Assembly (NCBI RefSeq): GCF_900115685.1
Contig: NZ_FOXJ01000003.1
Span: 372,001 to 436,000 of the forward strand
Length of the DNA: 64,000 bases
Reading direction: 5' to 3'
From: Variovorax sp. 770b2
GTDB lineage: Bacteria; Pseudomonadota; Gammaproteobacteria; Burkholderiales; Burkholderiaceae_C
Made by a program: the position numbers and the translations under genes. Shown here one piece after another: positions 37,823 through 46,684 of the stretch (position 1 is its first letter; each line of letters starts with the position of its first letter). The notes under the pieces are model-generated. The model searched no databases. It saw only the letters and a program-made list of their open reading frames with translations, and was not told the DNA's origin.

Positions 37823-38367
37823 CGGAAACCGCCGAAGCCGAACGCCAGTTGCTGATCGTCGAGGACGACAGCGCCTTCGCGCGCACGCTCAGCCGCTCCT
37901 TCGAGCGCCGCGGCTATGCGGTGATGCACGCGAGCAATGCCGAAGAAGTTCAGGCGCTGCTGGAGACCCGGTCGCCAGGCTATGCCGTGGTCGATCTGAA
38001 GCTCAATGGCGAGGCCTCGGGCCTGGCCTGCGTGCAGATGCTGCACCGGCACGACCCGAAGACGCTGATCGTGGTGTTGACCGGTTTTGCCAGCATCGCC
38101 ACCGCGGTGGAGGCCATCAAGCTGGGCGCCTGCCATTACCTGGCCAAGCCCTCGAACACCGACGACATCGAGGCCGCCTTCGGCCGCGCCACCGGCACCA
38201 CCGAGGTGGAACTGACCAACCGCTCGACCTCGATCAAGACGCTCGAGTGGGAGCGCATCCACGAGATGCTGGCCGAGACCGGCTTCAACATCTCCGAGAC
38301 CGCACGGCGGCTTGGCATGCATCGGCGCACATTGGCGCGCAAACTCGGTAAACAGCAGGTCAAGTAA
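37819..38367 (+). CDS. regA: RegA/PrrA/ActR-type response regulator
   Basis: 182 residues: a receiver domain with phospho-acceptor Asp59 (YAVVDLKL), acidic pair in IVEDDSAF and conserved Lys in YLAKPSN, then a Fis-type helix-turn-helix at the C terminus (NISETARRLGMHRRTLARKLGK). This short Fis-type architecture is diagnostic of RegA. With RegB it controls respiration, CO2/N2 fixation or photosynthesis genes by redox state in proteobacteria. Being at the end of the oxidase operon, it probably tunes cyo expression; that is inference. Confidence 0.92.
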   Translation: MTETAEAERQLLIVEDDSAFARTLSRSFERRGYAVMHASNAEEVQALLETRSPGYAVVDLKLNGEASGLACVQMLHRHDPKTLIVVLTGFASIATAVEAIKLGACHYLAKPSNTDDIEAAFGRATGTTEVELTNRSTSIKTLEWERIHEMLAETGFNISETARRLGMHRRTLARKLGKQQVK

Positions 38368-38430
38368 CATGATCTGCCAGTTTCGCGCAGATTTGCGGAA
38401 CCAAAACCGATTCTTGAGGTTCTGTTCCTG

Positions 38431-39132
38431 ATGACGAATGGCCCATCCCTGCAGCTGCAGCCCCTTTCCGCCGGTGCGAAGAAGCCGGCGCCCGCGGTCC
38501 GCGACCAGACCGGCATGGAAGAGCTCTTCAATGCCCTGAGCCACGGCCTCGGCCTGGTGCTGGCGATCGCCTCGCTGCCGATCCTGATCTACAGCGCCGC
38601 GCAGAAGGGCCAGGCCGCGAGCGTGGTCGGTGTCTCGCTCTTCGCGGGCACGGCCATCGTGCTGTACCTGATCTCCACGCTGTACCACGCGCTGCCGATC
38701 GGGCGGGCCAAGGCCTGGTTCAACCGGCTGGACCACGCGGCCATCTATCTCTTCATCGCGGGCAGCTACATGCCCTTCCTTTTCGGCGTGCTGCGCGGCC
38801 CTTGGGGGTGGACGCTGTTCGGCGCGATCTGCGCCGCGGCGGCACTGGGCGTGGGCGCCAAGCTGTTCAACCGGCTGCAGCATCCGCTGTGGTCGACCGG
38901 GCTCTATGTGGCGATGGGCTGGATGGCGCTGATGGCGGCGGTGCCGCTGTACGAGCGCATGTCACCGGCGGGGCTGGGCTGGCTCGTGGCCGGCGGGCTC
39001 TTCTATACGGCGGGTGCCGTTGTCTTTCTCTTCGACAACAAGATCCGCTTCGCCCACTCGGTGTGGCACCTCTTCGTTCTGGCCGGCAGCACCTGCCATT
39101 TCTTCGCGGTGCTCTGGCACTCGCACGGCTGA
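38431..39132 (+). CDS. Hemolysin III/Trh family membrane protein
   Basis: 233 residues with seven membrane helices of the HlyIII/PAQR family: NALSHGLGLVLAIASLP (His near the first helix), ISTLYHAL, FNRLDHAAIYLFIAGSYMP and the C-terminal VWHLFVLAGSTCHFFAV. Conserved His and Asp residues in helices 2, 3 and 7 match the zinc hydrolase-like site. The hemolysin name is historical; the role in bacteria is unclear. It starts 63 bp after regA and could be read from the same promoter. Confidence 0.88.
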   Translation: MTNGPSLQLQPLSAGAKKPAPAVRDQTGMEELFNALSHGLGLVLAIASLPILIYSAAQKGQAASVVGVSLFAGTAIVLYLISTLYHALPIGRAKAWFNRLDHAAIYLFIAGSYMPFLFGVLRGPWGWTLFGAICAAAALGVGAKLFNRLQHPLWSTGLYVAMGWMALMAAVPLYERMSPAGLGWLVAGGLFYTAGAVVFLFDNKIRFAHSVWHLFVLAGSTCHFFAVLWHSHG

Positions 39133-39142
39133 GCGTTTTCTT

Positions 39143-39367
39143 TCAATAGTGCGGCGGCAGCTCGTCGCGAAGATTGCGCGCCGCCCCGTCCTGCCCGGCG
39201 TTCTGGCTTTGCTGCCGAAGGTGGGCCACCTGCTGGATCAGGCTGTCGATCTGCTGCTGTTGCCGGTAGATCGTCATGTTCAGTTGCTCCAGCAGGTCGT
39301 CGGCGTAGCTCGACTTGATTTCGAGTTCGGTCAGGCGCTCCGCGAGCTCGTTCGGTGGATAGTCCAT
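39143..39367 (-). CDS. slyX: SlyX family protein
   Basis: 74 residues, mostly one coiled-coil helix (ERLTELEIKSSYADDLLEQL ... YRQQQQIDSLIQQVAHL), ending in the diagnostic RDELPPHY that matches the C terminus of SlyX proteins. Function unknown. ATG 39367. It ends 10 bp from the convergent HlyIII gene and lies 53 bp downstream of an SDR gene on the same strand. Confidence 0.92.
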   Translation of the reverse strand: MDYPPNELAERLTELEIKSSYADDLLEQLNMTIYRQQQQIDSLIQQVAHLRQQSQNAGQDGAARNLRDELPPHY

Positions 39368-39420
39368 GCCGCTATTGGACAGGAAGATCCACCGGATTTT
39401 CGTGACGCCCTCCCCGGCTT

Positions 39421-40317
39421 TCAGCGCTTGATCTTCGCCTCGAGCAGGTCGCCCATGCCGATGCGATGCGCGAAGTCGATGCGCACGCGCTCCGACACCT
39501 CGAACACTTCCTTGGCGCCATCGCCCACGAAGTCGATCAGCGAACGCATCGGGCGGGTGCCGGCAGGCAGGCCCACGATGCGCACGATCTCGTCGGCCAC
39601 GGCCTGTGGGTCGGCGTCGTCGGGCATCAGCGCCGACAGGCTCTGGCCGATCCGGTCCATCACGCCGTCGTAGCGGCCGTAGGCGGCCGTGGTGGCGGCA
39701 TCGGCCGGCTTGCCGGCGCTGGGGAAGTGGTCGGTGCCCTTGGTGAAAGCGCCGGGCACCACGATCGAGGTCTCGATGCCGAAGCGCGCGATCTCGTAGG
39801 CCAGCGTGACGGCCAATGAATCCATCGCCGCCTTGGCCGCGCCGTAGGGGCCCATGAACGGCGGGAAGCCGCCCTTGGTGGTGGTGCTGCTGATCCAAAG
39901 CACCAGGCCGGACTCCTGCCTCCGAAGGTACGGCAGCACGGCGCGGTTCACGCGCTGCGCGCCGAGCACGTTGGTGTCGAACACCTTGGTGATTTCCTCG
40001 GGCGTGAAGGCCTCGGTCGGCCCGACCACGAGGTGGCCGGCGTTCTGCATCACCACGTCGATGTGGCCCTGCTCGCGGACGATGGTGGCCGCGGCGGCGT
40101 CGGCCGATTTCTGCGAGAGCACGTCGAGTTCGAGCGGGTGCAGCTGCAGCCCCTTGGCTGCTGCATAGCTGCGCATCTCGGCGGCGCGGCCACTGTTGCG
40201 GCCCGCGATGTCGCGCATCGACGCGTAGACCACGTGGCCGGCCTCGGCCAACGATTGGGCGCTGAGCTTGCCGATGCCGGTGCCTGCGCCGGTGACCAGG
40301 ATGATTTGCTTTTGCAT
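39421..40317 (-). CDS. Short-chain dehydrogenase/reductase (SDR)
   Basis: 298 residues. The NAD(P) motif is TGAGTGIG (near 9-16), the NAG motif is QNAGH, and the catalytic Ser-Tyr-Lys set is ISSTTTKGG and YGAAK. The C terminus is longer than in classical SDRs (about 45 extra residues). The reaction is unknown. It follows another SDR on the - strand, with 50 bp between them; a LysR gene divergent from both (41255) is the likely regulator. ATG 40317. Confidence 0.85.
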   Translation of the reverse strand: MQKQIILVTGAGTGIGKLSAQSLAEAGHVVYASMRDIAGRNSGRAAEMRSYAAAKGLQLHPLELDVLSQKSADAAAATIVREQGHIDVVMQNAGHLVVGPTEAFTPEEITKVFDTNVLGAQRVNRAVLPYLRRQESGLVLWISSTTTKGGFPPFMGPYGAAKAAMDSLAVTLAYEIARFGIETSIVVPGAFTKGTDHFPSAGKPADAATTAAYGRYDGVMDRIGQSLSALMPDDADPQAVADEIVRIVGLPAGTRPMRSLIDFVGDGAKEVFEVSERVRIDFAHRIGMGDLLEAKIKR

Positions 40318-40367
40318 GGTGTTTCTCCGAAAGACTGGATCGAGTGGGTGGATGAACGGAAGGGGAT

Positions 40368-41126
40368 TCAGGCGACGCCGCCGTTGGCACGCAGGATCTG
40401 GCCGTTGACCCAGCCCGCATCCGGGCCGGCCAGGAACGCCACCACCGAGGCGATGTCCTCCGGCTGGCCCAGGCGCTGCAGCGGCGGCATCTTGGCGAAG
40501 GCCTGGATCTGCTCGTCGGTCTTGCCGTCCAGGAAGAGCGAGGTGGCGATCGGGCCCGGCGCCACGGCGTTCACCGTGACGTTGCGGCCGCGCAGTTCCT
40601 TGGCGAACACGTGCGTGAAGGCCTCGACCGCCGCCTTGGTGGCGTTGTAGATCGCGTAGCCGGGCATGTTCAGCGCGAGCGTGGTGCTCGAGAAGTTGAC
40701 GATGCGCCCGCCCGCGTTCAGGCGCGTGGCGGCTTCGCGCAGCGTGTTGAAGGTGCCGCGCACGTTGATGTCGAAGGTCTGGTCGTAGAGCGCGTCGGTG
40801 TGGTCGGCCAGCGGCACGGTCTTGAGCACGCCGGCGTTGTTGACCAGCACGTCGACCTTGCCCAGCTGCGCTTCGACGGTGTCGAACATGGCGCGCACTT
40901 CCTGTGCGTTGGCCACGTCGGCCTTCACCGCGATGGCCTTGCCGCCGGCCGCCGTGAGTTCGGCGACCAGCGCGTCGGCCTGCGCCGAGCCCGTGGCGTA
41001 GTTGACGGCGACGGCGAAGCCGTCCTTCGAGAGGCGCTGCGCGACGGCGGCGCCGATGCCGCGCGATGCGCCGGTGACGATGGCGACGCGGCTGTTGCGG
41101 GTGGTGGTTGAAGTGGTGGTGGTCAT
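40368..41126 (-). CDS. Short-chain dehydrogenase/reductase (FabG-like)
   Basis: 252 residues with the full classical SDR pattern: TGASRGIG, NNAGV, FSSTT and YNATK (catalytic Tyr-x3-Lys), and the GPIATSLF region. Coenzyme and substrate are undetermined; the Arg after the glycine motif (SRG) fits NADP preference. A run of Thr (TTTTSTTTR) at the extreme N terminus is low complexity. Divergent from a LysR regulator, in a pair with the downstream SDR. Confidence 0.88.
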   Translation of the reverse strand: MTTTTSTTTRNSRVAIVTGASRGIGAAVAQRLSKDGFAVAVNYATGSAQADALVAELTAAGGKAIAVKADVANAQEVRAMFDTVEAQLGKVDVLVNNAGVLKTVPLADHTDALYDQTFDINVRGTFNTLREAATRLNAGGRIVNFSSTTLALNMPGYAIYNATKAAVEAFTHVFAKELRGRNVTVNAVAPGPIATSLFLDGKTDEQIQAFAKMPPLQRLGQPEDIASVVAFLAGPDAGWVNGQILRANGGVA

Positions 41127-41254
41127 GGTGCGATTCCTTTGCAGTGGTTGGTTGGTTGGTGAGACGAATGATTGATCGTTCCATCCAAAAGATAATCACC
41201 CGCCGATCGACAATACAATTCCGTTTACTTGAACAATAGACGGCAGACACCCCC

Positions 41255-42148
41255 ATGGACCGCTTCCAGGAAATGCAGGCCTTCGTGCGCATCGCCGAGC
41301 GCCAGAGCTTCACCCAGGCCTCCGAAGACCTGCAGATCCCGCGCGCCACCGTCACCACGCTCATCAAGCGCATGGAAGAGCGCATCGGCACGCGCCTGCT
41401 GGAGCGCACCACCCGCACCGTGCGCCTCACGCAGGATGGCGAGGCCTACTACCGCCGGTGCGTGCGCCTCCTGGCCGACATGGAAGAGGCCGAGGGCTCG
41501 TTCAGGAACGAGGCGCCCAAGGGCCTCTTGCGCGTGAACCTGCAGGGCACGCTCGCGCGGCATTTCGTGGTGCCGGCACTGCCGGGGTTTCTTGCGCGCT
41601 ATCCCGAATTGCAACTGCACATCGGCGAAGACGACCGGCTGGTCGACCTGGTGCGCGAGGGCGTTGATTGCGTGCTGCGCGCAGGCACTTTGCAGGATTC
41701 ATCGATGGTCGGGCGCCGCGTCGCGCTGCTGCCGCAGGTGACGGTCGCGAGCCCCGGCTACCTGGCGCGCCACGGCGAGCCGGGCAGCATCGAAGCGCTG
41801 GCCTCGCACCGCGCGGTCAACTACATCTCCAGCGGCACGGGCAAGGTGGTGCCGCTCGAATTCACGGTCGATGGCCGGGTGACGACCGTGGACCTGCCCG
41901 CCACCGTCTCGGTGACCGGCACCGATCTCTACACGGGCTCGGCGATCGCGGGACTCGGGCTGGTGCAGGTGCCGCGCTATCGCGTGGCGGCCGAACTGGC
42001 GGACGGCCGGCTGAAGGTGTTGATGCCCGGTTTCGCGCCGCCGCCGATGCCGGTGACCGTGCTCTATTCGCAGAACCGCCAGCTGTCGGCGCGGGTTCGC
42101 GTGTTCACGCAGTGGATGCGCGACATCTTCGAGGCCGCAGAGCCCTGA
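41255..42148 (+). CDS. LysR-family transcriptional regulator
   Basis: 297 residues: an N-terminal winged helix (MQAFVRIAERQSFTQASEDLQIPRATVT ... LLERTTRTVRLTQDGEAYY) and a periplasmic-binding-like sensor domain (about 90-295). It is divergent from the two SDR genes across 128 bp, the usual arrangement in which the regulator controls the neighbours. ATG 41255 begins just upstream of the HTH. The ligand is unknown. Confidence 0.9.
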   Translation: MDRFQEMQAFVRIAERQSFTQASEDLQIPRATVTTLIKRMEERIGTRLLERTTRTVRLTQDGEAYYRRCVRLLADMEEAEGSFRNEAPKGLLRVNLQGTLARHFVVPALPGFLARYPELQLHIGEDDRLVDLVREGVDCVLRAGTLQDSSMVGRRVALLPQVTVASPGYLARHGEPGSIEALASHRAVNYISSGTGKVVPLEFTVDGRVTTVDLPATVSVTGTDLYTGSAIAGLGLVQVPRYRVAAELADGRLKVLMPGFAPPPMPVTVLYSQNRQLSARVRVFTQWMRDIFEAAEP

Positions 42149-42155
42149 CCTCTGC

Positions 42156-42276
42156 CTTGCTCCCTCCCCCCGCTGGGGAGGGTTGGGGTGGGGGCAAGCG
42201 GCGCATCGAAGATCAGCCGCCTATCGAAGGCCGCGTGCCCCCATCCCAGCCTTCCCCCGGAAGGGGAAGGAGCAAG
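42156..42276. repeat. Palindromic intergenic repeat element, copy B
   Basis: About 121 bp between the LysR gene (stop 42148) and the convergent DHA2 exporter gene (stop 42285). The ends read CTTGCTCCCTCCCCC ... GGGGGC and GCCCCCATCCCAGCC ... GGAGCAAG and are imperfect inverted repeats of about 35 bp, each with its own hairpin. The centre has AGCGGCG ... CCGCGTG. It matches copies at 18840 and 62296. The position suits a bidirectional terminator. Confidence 0.85.
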
Positions 42277-42284
42277 ACATACGT

Positions 42285-43808
42285 TCAACAGGCAGACGAC
42301 TCCAACGCCACCGCGCCCACTTCAGCGTGCGTCTCGCCGCGCAGGAACACGAACACCACCAGTGCCGTCAGCACGGTCACGCCCGCCAGCACACACAGCA
42401 GCGTGCCGAACGCCGCGCCGTAGGCGTGCAGCAGCGCCGCACGGTCCACGCCCGGCAGCAGCGCGAGCGCCTGCGACAGGTCGCCCGTCGTCACGCGCTG
42501 CGCCGCCTGCGACGACGCGCCCGGATGCGCTGGCAAGCGGCCCAGCTGCAGCGCGACCAGCGCCGTCAGCCCCGCCCCGACCAGCGCGAGCGCGATGCCC
42601 TCGCCCGCCACCCGCACCGTGTTGAAGATGCCCGACGCCATGCCCGCACGCTCGCGCGGCACCACGCTCACCGCGAGCCCGTCCATCAGCCCCCACGGCA
42701 GGCCGATGCCCGCGCCGATCAAGAGCAGCGGCCACACCATCGCGTGCAGCGGCGTGCCCGGCGCGCAGTAGCTGAGCCAGAGCAGCCCCGCCGCGCACAC
42801 CAGCAGCCCCACCGCCGAGATCACGCCCGCCGAGAACCGGTGCGCGAGCGAGGCCGCGAGCGTCGGCACCCCGAGGATCGGCCCCGAGAGCGCGAACATG
42901 AACACGCCCGCCTCCATCGCGCTGCGCCCTTCCAGCCCGATGAAGCGGATCGGCAACAGCACCAGCAGCACGACAAAACCATAGGCCGGCGCCGCGGCCA
43001 GCAACTGCACACCGACGAAGCGCGGAAAGCGGAACAGCGACAGGTCGAGCATCGGATGCGCGACGCGCCGCTCGATGGCGATGAAGGCCCCGCCCATCAG
43101 TGCCGCGCCGGCCAGCGCACCGATCACCCACGGGCTGCCCCAGCCGCTGTCGGGCGCCTGCAGCACGCCGAGCGTGAGCAGCGTCAGCGCGGCGGTGAAC
43201 GTGACCGTGCCCGGCACATCGAGCCCCATCGCATGCGGGTTGCTCGACTCGCGCATGCTCGGGGAGGCGATGCACAGCGCCACGAGGCTGATCGCCCCCG
43301 GGCTCAGCATCACCGACTGCCAGCCGAAGCTCTCGGCGAGCCAGCCCGAGAGGATCGAGCCGCACGACAGCCCCACGCCGAACGAGGTGCCGATGAAGCT
43401 GAACGCCCGCGTGCGCGCCGCGCCGTCGAACACCTGCGCCAGCGCCGCCGTGCCCGCCGCGAACGCGGCCGCCGAGCCCAGCCCCTGCAGGGCGCGCACG
43501 AGATCGAAGGCGACGATGCCGGGCGCGAGCGTCAGCAGCGAACCGGCGAGCGCGACCACCGCGAGCCCCATCAGGAAGACGCGCTTGCGCCCGTAGGCAT
43601 CGGCCAGCGCGCCCGCCGCCATCAGCGTCGCGCCGAAGCTCAGCATGAAGGCGTTGGTCACCCAGTTCAGCTGCACCGGGCTGCCGCCGAGCGCGTCGCG
43701 GATCGCGGGCAGCACCACCGCCGGGCCGGTGAAGCTCAGCGGCATGCCGAGCGCCGCGAGGCAGACGGCGGCGAGCAGCCAGTTCTTGTGGTCGGAGGGC
43801 GAGGACAT
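42285..43808 (-). CDS. MFS exporter, DHA2 (14-helix) type
   Basis: 507 residues with about fourteen helices. The DHA2 signature is seen (GPAVVLPAIRDALGG, LGWVTNAFML-like NWVTNAFMLSFGATLMAAG, ADAYGRKRVFLMG), which is shared by multidrug exporters such as EmrB. The substrate is unknown. It is divergent from a LysR-type gene (43919) across 110 bp, which is the usual regulator arrangement for such pumps. ATG 43808. Confidence 0.87.
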   Translation of the reverse strand: MSSPSDHKNWLLAAVCLAALGMPLSFTGPAVVLPAIRDALGGSPVQLNWVTNAFMLSFGATLMAAGALADAYGRKRVFLMGLAVVALAGSLLTLAPGIVAFDLVRALQGLGSAAAFAAGTAALAQVFDGAARTRAFSFIGTSFGVGLSCGSILSGWLAESFGWQSVMLSPGAISLVALCIASPSMRESSNPHAMGLDVPGTVTFTAALTLLTLGVLQAPDSGWGSPWVIGALAGAALMGGAFIAIERRVAHPMLDLSLFRFPRFVGVQLLAAAPAYGFVVLLVLLPIRFIGLEGRSAMEAGVFMFALSGPILGVPTLAASLAHRFSAGVISAVGLLVCAAGLLWLSYCAPGTPLHAMVWPLLLIGAGIGLPWGLMDGLAVSVVPRERAGMASGIFNTVRVAGEGIALALVGAGLTALVALQLGRLPAHPGASSQAAQRVTTGDLSQALALLPGVDRAALLHAYGAAFGTLLCVLAGVTVLTALVVFVFLRGETHAEVGAVALESSAC

Positions 43809-43918
43809 CGAAGGCTTTCACGCAGAAGGGAAGAAGGAGGAACAGAAGATAGAAAGGAATCAATGGAATGAAAATGGCGCCATCGATCCTCACACTCCCA
43901 ACCCAAGGTTGTTAATCC

Positions 43919-44848
43919 ATGGACAGCTTCAGCGGACTCGAATCCTTCGTGCGGGCGGCCGACCTGTTGAGCTTTGCCAAGGCCGGGCGGTTGCTGGGCA
44001 TCTCGGCCTCGGCCGTCGGCAAGAACGTCGCGCGGCTCGAACAGCAGTTGGGCCTCCGGCTCTTCAACCGCACCACGCGGCATGTGCGGCTGACCGAGGA
44101 AGGCGCGATGTTCCACGAGCGCTGCCGCCGCATCCTGGACGAGCTCGACGACGCGCGGGCGATGATGCAGGACGCGGTGGCCGCCCCGCGCGGCCGCCTG
44201 CGCGTGAGCCTGCCGACCATCGGCTACCGCTTCCTGCTGCCGATCCTGCCGGCCTTCAAGGCGCGCTTTCCCGAAATCGAACTCGACCTCGATTTCAACG
44301 ACCGCCTGGTCGATGTGATCGCCGAGGGCGTGGACGTGGCGATCCGCAGCGGCGAACTGGGCGACTCGCAGCTCGTCGCGCGCCGGCTCGGCCCGTTCAA
44401 CTTCGTGCTCGTGGCCTCGCCCGGCTACCTGGCCGAACATGGCGTGCCGCAGGTGCCGGCCGACCTCGCCCGGCACAGTTGCCTGCGCTACAAGTTCGTG
44501 ACCGGCGGAAAGATCGAGGACTGGGACCTGCCGGGCCTGCCCACGCAGCTGCCGCCCGGGCTTCTGTGCAACAACATGGAAGCCATGCTCGGCGCGGCAG
44601 TCGCCGGCCTGGGCGTGGCCTACATGCCCGACTTCCTCGCGCGCGATTCGCTGTGCCGCGGCGAACTGCAGCGCGTGCTCGCGGCGCACCTCGTTCGCCA
44701 GGGGCAGTTCTCGGCGCTGTGGTCATCGAGCCGGCAGTTGTCGCCGAAGGTGCGGGCCTTCGTGGACTTTGCGGGGGAGCACATGTTCAGGGACGACGGC
44801 GCAGTCGCACAAACAAGCAAGACCGAACTCAGAACACAATCAGTCTGA
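43919..44848 (+). CDS. LysR-family transcriptional regulator
   Basis: 309 residues with a LysR winged helix at the N terminus (SGLESFVRAADLLSFAKAGRLLGISASAVGKNVARLEQ) and a CrgA/DsdC-type sensor domain. Of LysR subfamilies it resembles the redox/multidrug-efflux CrgA group by its short-patch FNRTTRHVRLTEEG. It is divergent from the DHA2 exporter and probably controls it. ATG 43919. The C terminus (TSKTELRTQSV) is polar. Confidence 0.9.
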   Translation: MDSFSGLESFVRAADLLSFAKAGRLLGISASAVGKNVARLEQQLGLRLFNRTTRHVRLTEEGAMFHERCRRILDELDDARAMMQDAVAAPRGRLRVSLPTIGYRFLLPILPAFKARFPEIELDLDFNDRLVDVIAEGVDVAIRSGELGDSQLVARRLGPFNFVLVASPGYLAEHGVPQVPADLARHSCLRYKFVTGGKIEDWDLPGLPTQLPPGLLCNNMEAMLGAAVAGLGVAYMPDFLARDSLCRGELQRVLAAHLVRQGQFSALWSSSRQLSPKVRAFVDFAGEHMFRDDGAVAQTSKTELRTQSV

Positions 44849-44874
44849 TCCATGGCAATAGCTGAGCAAGCGCA

Positions 44875-45051
44875 ATGAATTCCTCCATGCAGGTCAAACC
44901 CATCGACGATCTCACCAGTCACGCCACGGGGATCGAAGCGATTCCCGCACTGTTGAAACTTCTGTTGCTCGGCAACTGCGAAATCGAACGGAGCGAATTC
45001 CGATCTGCAGACGAGGTGTTCGCCGAACTGGATCAAGAGAACACCCGATGA
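44875..45051 (+). CDS. Small hypothetical protein (antitoxin-like?)
   Basis: 58 residues from ATG 44875: MNSSMQVKPIDDLTSHATGIEA... ending SADEVFAELDQENTR. Not recognised. The acidic 'VFAELD' C terminus is reminiscent of the tail of small antitoxins, but no toxin is seen: the overlapping ATG at 45048 (ATGA) gives only 22 codons. The stretch is more AT-rich than its neighbours. The last 15 bp before its end (gccgaactggatcaa, 45022-45036) recur 143 bp downstream. It may be a remnant of a larger module. Confidence 0.4.
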   Translation: MNSSMQVKPIDDLTSHATGIEAIPALLKLLLLGNCEIERSEFRSADEVFAELDQENTR

Positions 45052-45179
45052 AGTTACTGCTTCTGCCGTCTATCAGTACTTCGGCACGAAGCGTTCGACG
45101 GGCCGGCGCGACGTGAACACGATGGGCCAGGACTTCTTGCAAGGCACCGCGCGCTGACGCGGGTGCCGAACTGGATCAA
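45022..45179. repeat. 15-bp direct repeat flanking a small AT-richer patch
   Basis: GCCGAACTGGATCAA is present at 45022-45036 and again at 45165-45179. The first copy is in the 3' end of the small ORF; the second contains the stop codon of the AAA ATPase gene. Exact 15-bp repeats 143 bp apart are unlikely by chance and suggest a past duplication, insertion or deletion. The 327-bp stretch between the LysR stop (44848) and the ATPase stop (45176) holds otherwise only the small ORF and no other gene I can support. Confidence 0.7.
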
Positions 45180-46657
45180 ATGGCAGTTTCTGCGACCACT
45201 CGTGCCTCGTCGGAAGGTATCTCGACACGCGGCACGCTCTCCTCGGGCGGCAACTTCATCGGCTCGCTCCCCGTCCGGCTCAGCGCAATCGCCGCCTGCA
45301 ACGGATAGAGCGTGCGCGCATCGCCCTCCGCCTTGTTGCTCACCGTCGTCCCCGCCGCCGCGCTCATGCTGGCCGTGCGCACTGCGTCCAGCCGGTGCGT
45401 GGGCACCATGAACGGCGAGTGCGTCGTGTAGACGATCTGGTTGCCGAAGTCGTGCTCGAAGTGCGCGAGCAGGTCGGCCTGCGAATGCGCGTGCAGGTGC
45501 AAGCCCGGCTCGTCCAGCAGCAAGATGGCATCGCCCGCGCCCCGCGTGTCCGCAAAGAAGGTGATGTAGAACGAGAAGAACCACTGGAAGCCGCGGCTGC
45601 GCTCGTCCAGGTTCACTTCAACCTCGTAGGCGCCGTTCGGGTCGGACACCAGCGTGTCCATGTACGGGCCGTCCAGGTTGAAGCGGACCTTGAGTTCGCG
45701 GTCCTTCCACACGCGGCGGATCTCCGACGTGACGACCGAGCCGGCGCGGTTCACGAGCTGGTTGCGCGTGGCCTGGTCGTTCTTCTCCAGCAGGTCCTGC
45801 AGCTGCTGCGGATCGAGCCCCGCGACCTTGCAGAGCTTCTCGAAGCTGCGTTGCTCGGGCGTCGCCTGGCCCCAGCCCTTGCGCACGAGGTGGTCGGCGA
45901 TGTTCTGGCGGCCGGGCAACGCGGGGTATTCGTCCACATAGACGAAGCGCGGCAGTTTTTCGAGCACCCATTGCCTGGCCTTCGCGAGCGCGGGCGTGTC
46001 GTTGGCAATCGCGCGGGCCATGTCCTCGAGTTCGACCAGCATCTGCTCCTGCTTGTCGCTGAGCTCGGCATCCGCTGCGGCCATCGCCCGGCGCAAAGCC
46101 TGCAGCGCCCTCACCGCGCCTTCCGACCACTTGATGTAGTCGGGGCTGGGGATCATCGCGGCGTCGAAGGCGTCGGCCTCCTGTTCCAGCGTGGCGCGGG
46201 CGCCTTCTGCAATCTTCTCGGCCGCGGCCTTGACGGCGGGCACGATCTTGCGGACCTTGCCCTTGATGTCCGACACGTCGAGCGAGAGTTCTCCCAGGCC
46301 TTCGAAGCCGGTCCAGCGCGTCGCGGCATAGCCCCGGCCCGCGGTGACGTGGCGCACATCGGAGGCACGCGGAAGGATGGCCTTCAGTTCGGCGCGTTCG
46401 TTGTCGTCGAGCGCCCAGCGCGTCGCGACGACGGGCGTGTCGCCCTGGCATTCCTCCAGGCGGCGGTGCCGCGGAAAGTCCTTGATCGGACTGAGTTCAG
46501 CCAGGCCTTCGGCCGGGTTCAGGCTGTGAAGCGCGCGCAGCAGGTTCGATTTGCCGCTGTCATTTCGACCGAGGATCGCCGTGATCTGTGGGGAGTCGAT
46601 GGGGCCGCTGTCGTTGATCGAGCGAAAGTTGGTGATCTGGAATGACGCCAAGCGCAT
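45176..46657 (-). CDS. AAA-family ATPase (OLD/AAA_15-like), probably C-terminally truncated
   Basis: 493 residues. Begins MRLASFQITNFRSINDSGPI with a Walker A GRNDSGKSNLLRA (near 31-38) and a late Walker B ILLLDEPGLHLHAHSQADLL with a YTTHSPFMV tail, i.e. the ABC-like ATPase head interrupted by a coiled region, as in OLD-type proteins. Such proteins normally continue into a TOPRIM nuclease domain after a short LYPLQAA block; here that block is present (TLYPLQAAI) but the protein stops about 40 residues later without a TOPRIM. It could be a natural short form or a truncation. Nuclease or defence roles are not claimed. Confidence 0.75.
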   Translation of the reverse strand: MRLASFQITNFRSINDSGPIDSPQITAILGRNDSGKSNLLRALHSLNPAEGLAELSPIKDFPRHRRLEECQGDTPVVATRWALDDNERAELKAILPRASDVRHVTAGRGYAATRWTGFEGLGELSLDVSDIKGKVRKIVPAVKAAAEKIAEGARATLEQEADAFDAAMIPSPDYIKWSEGAVRALQALRRAMAAADAELSDKQEQMLVELEDMARAIANDTPALAKARQWVLEKLPRFVYVDEYPALPGRQNIADHLVRKGWGQATPEQRSFEKLCKVAGLDPQQLQDLLEKNDQATRNQLVNRAGSVVTSEIRRVWKDRELKVRFNLDGPYMDTLVSDPNGAYEVEVNLDERSRGFQWFFSFYITFFADTRGAGDAILLLDEPGLHLHAHSQADLLAHFEHDFGNQIVYTTHSPFMVPTHRLDAVRTASMSAAAGTTVSNKAEGDARTLYPLQAAIALSRTGSEPMKLPPEESVPRVEIPSDEARVVAETAI

Positions 46658-46684
46658 GCAGGAATTTCTCTTCTTGAAATGGAT

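Noticed and set aside
39421..41430. One 669-codon - strand protein across both SDR genes
   Set aside because: The frame runs through the FabG-like gene in a different frame; the real SDR starts at ATG 40317.
44875..45116. A complete toxin-antitoxin pair
   Set aside because: The second ORF overlapping by ATGA has only 22 codons and no toxin motifs; only a possible remnant remains.
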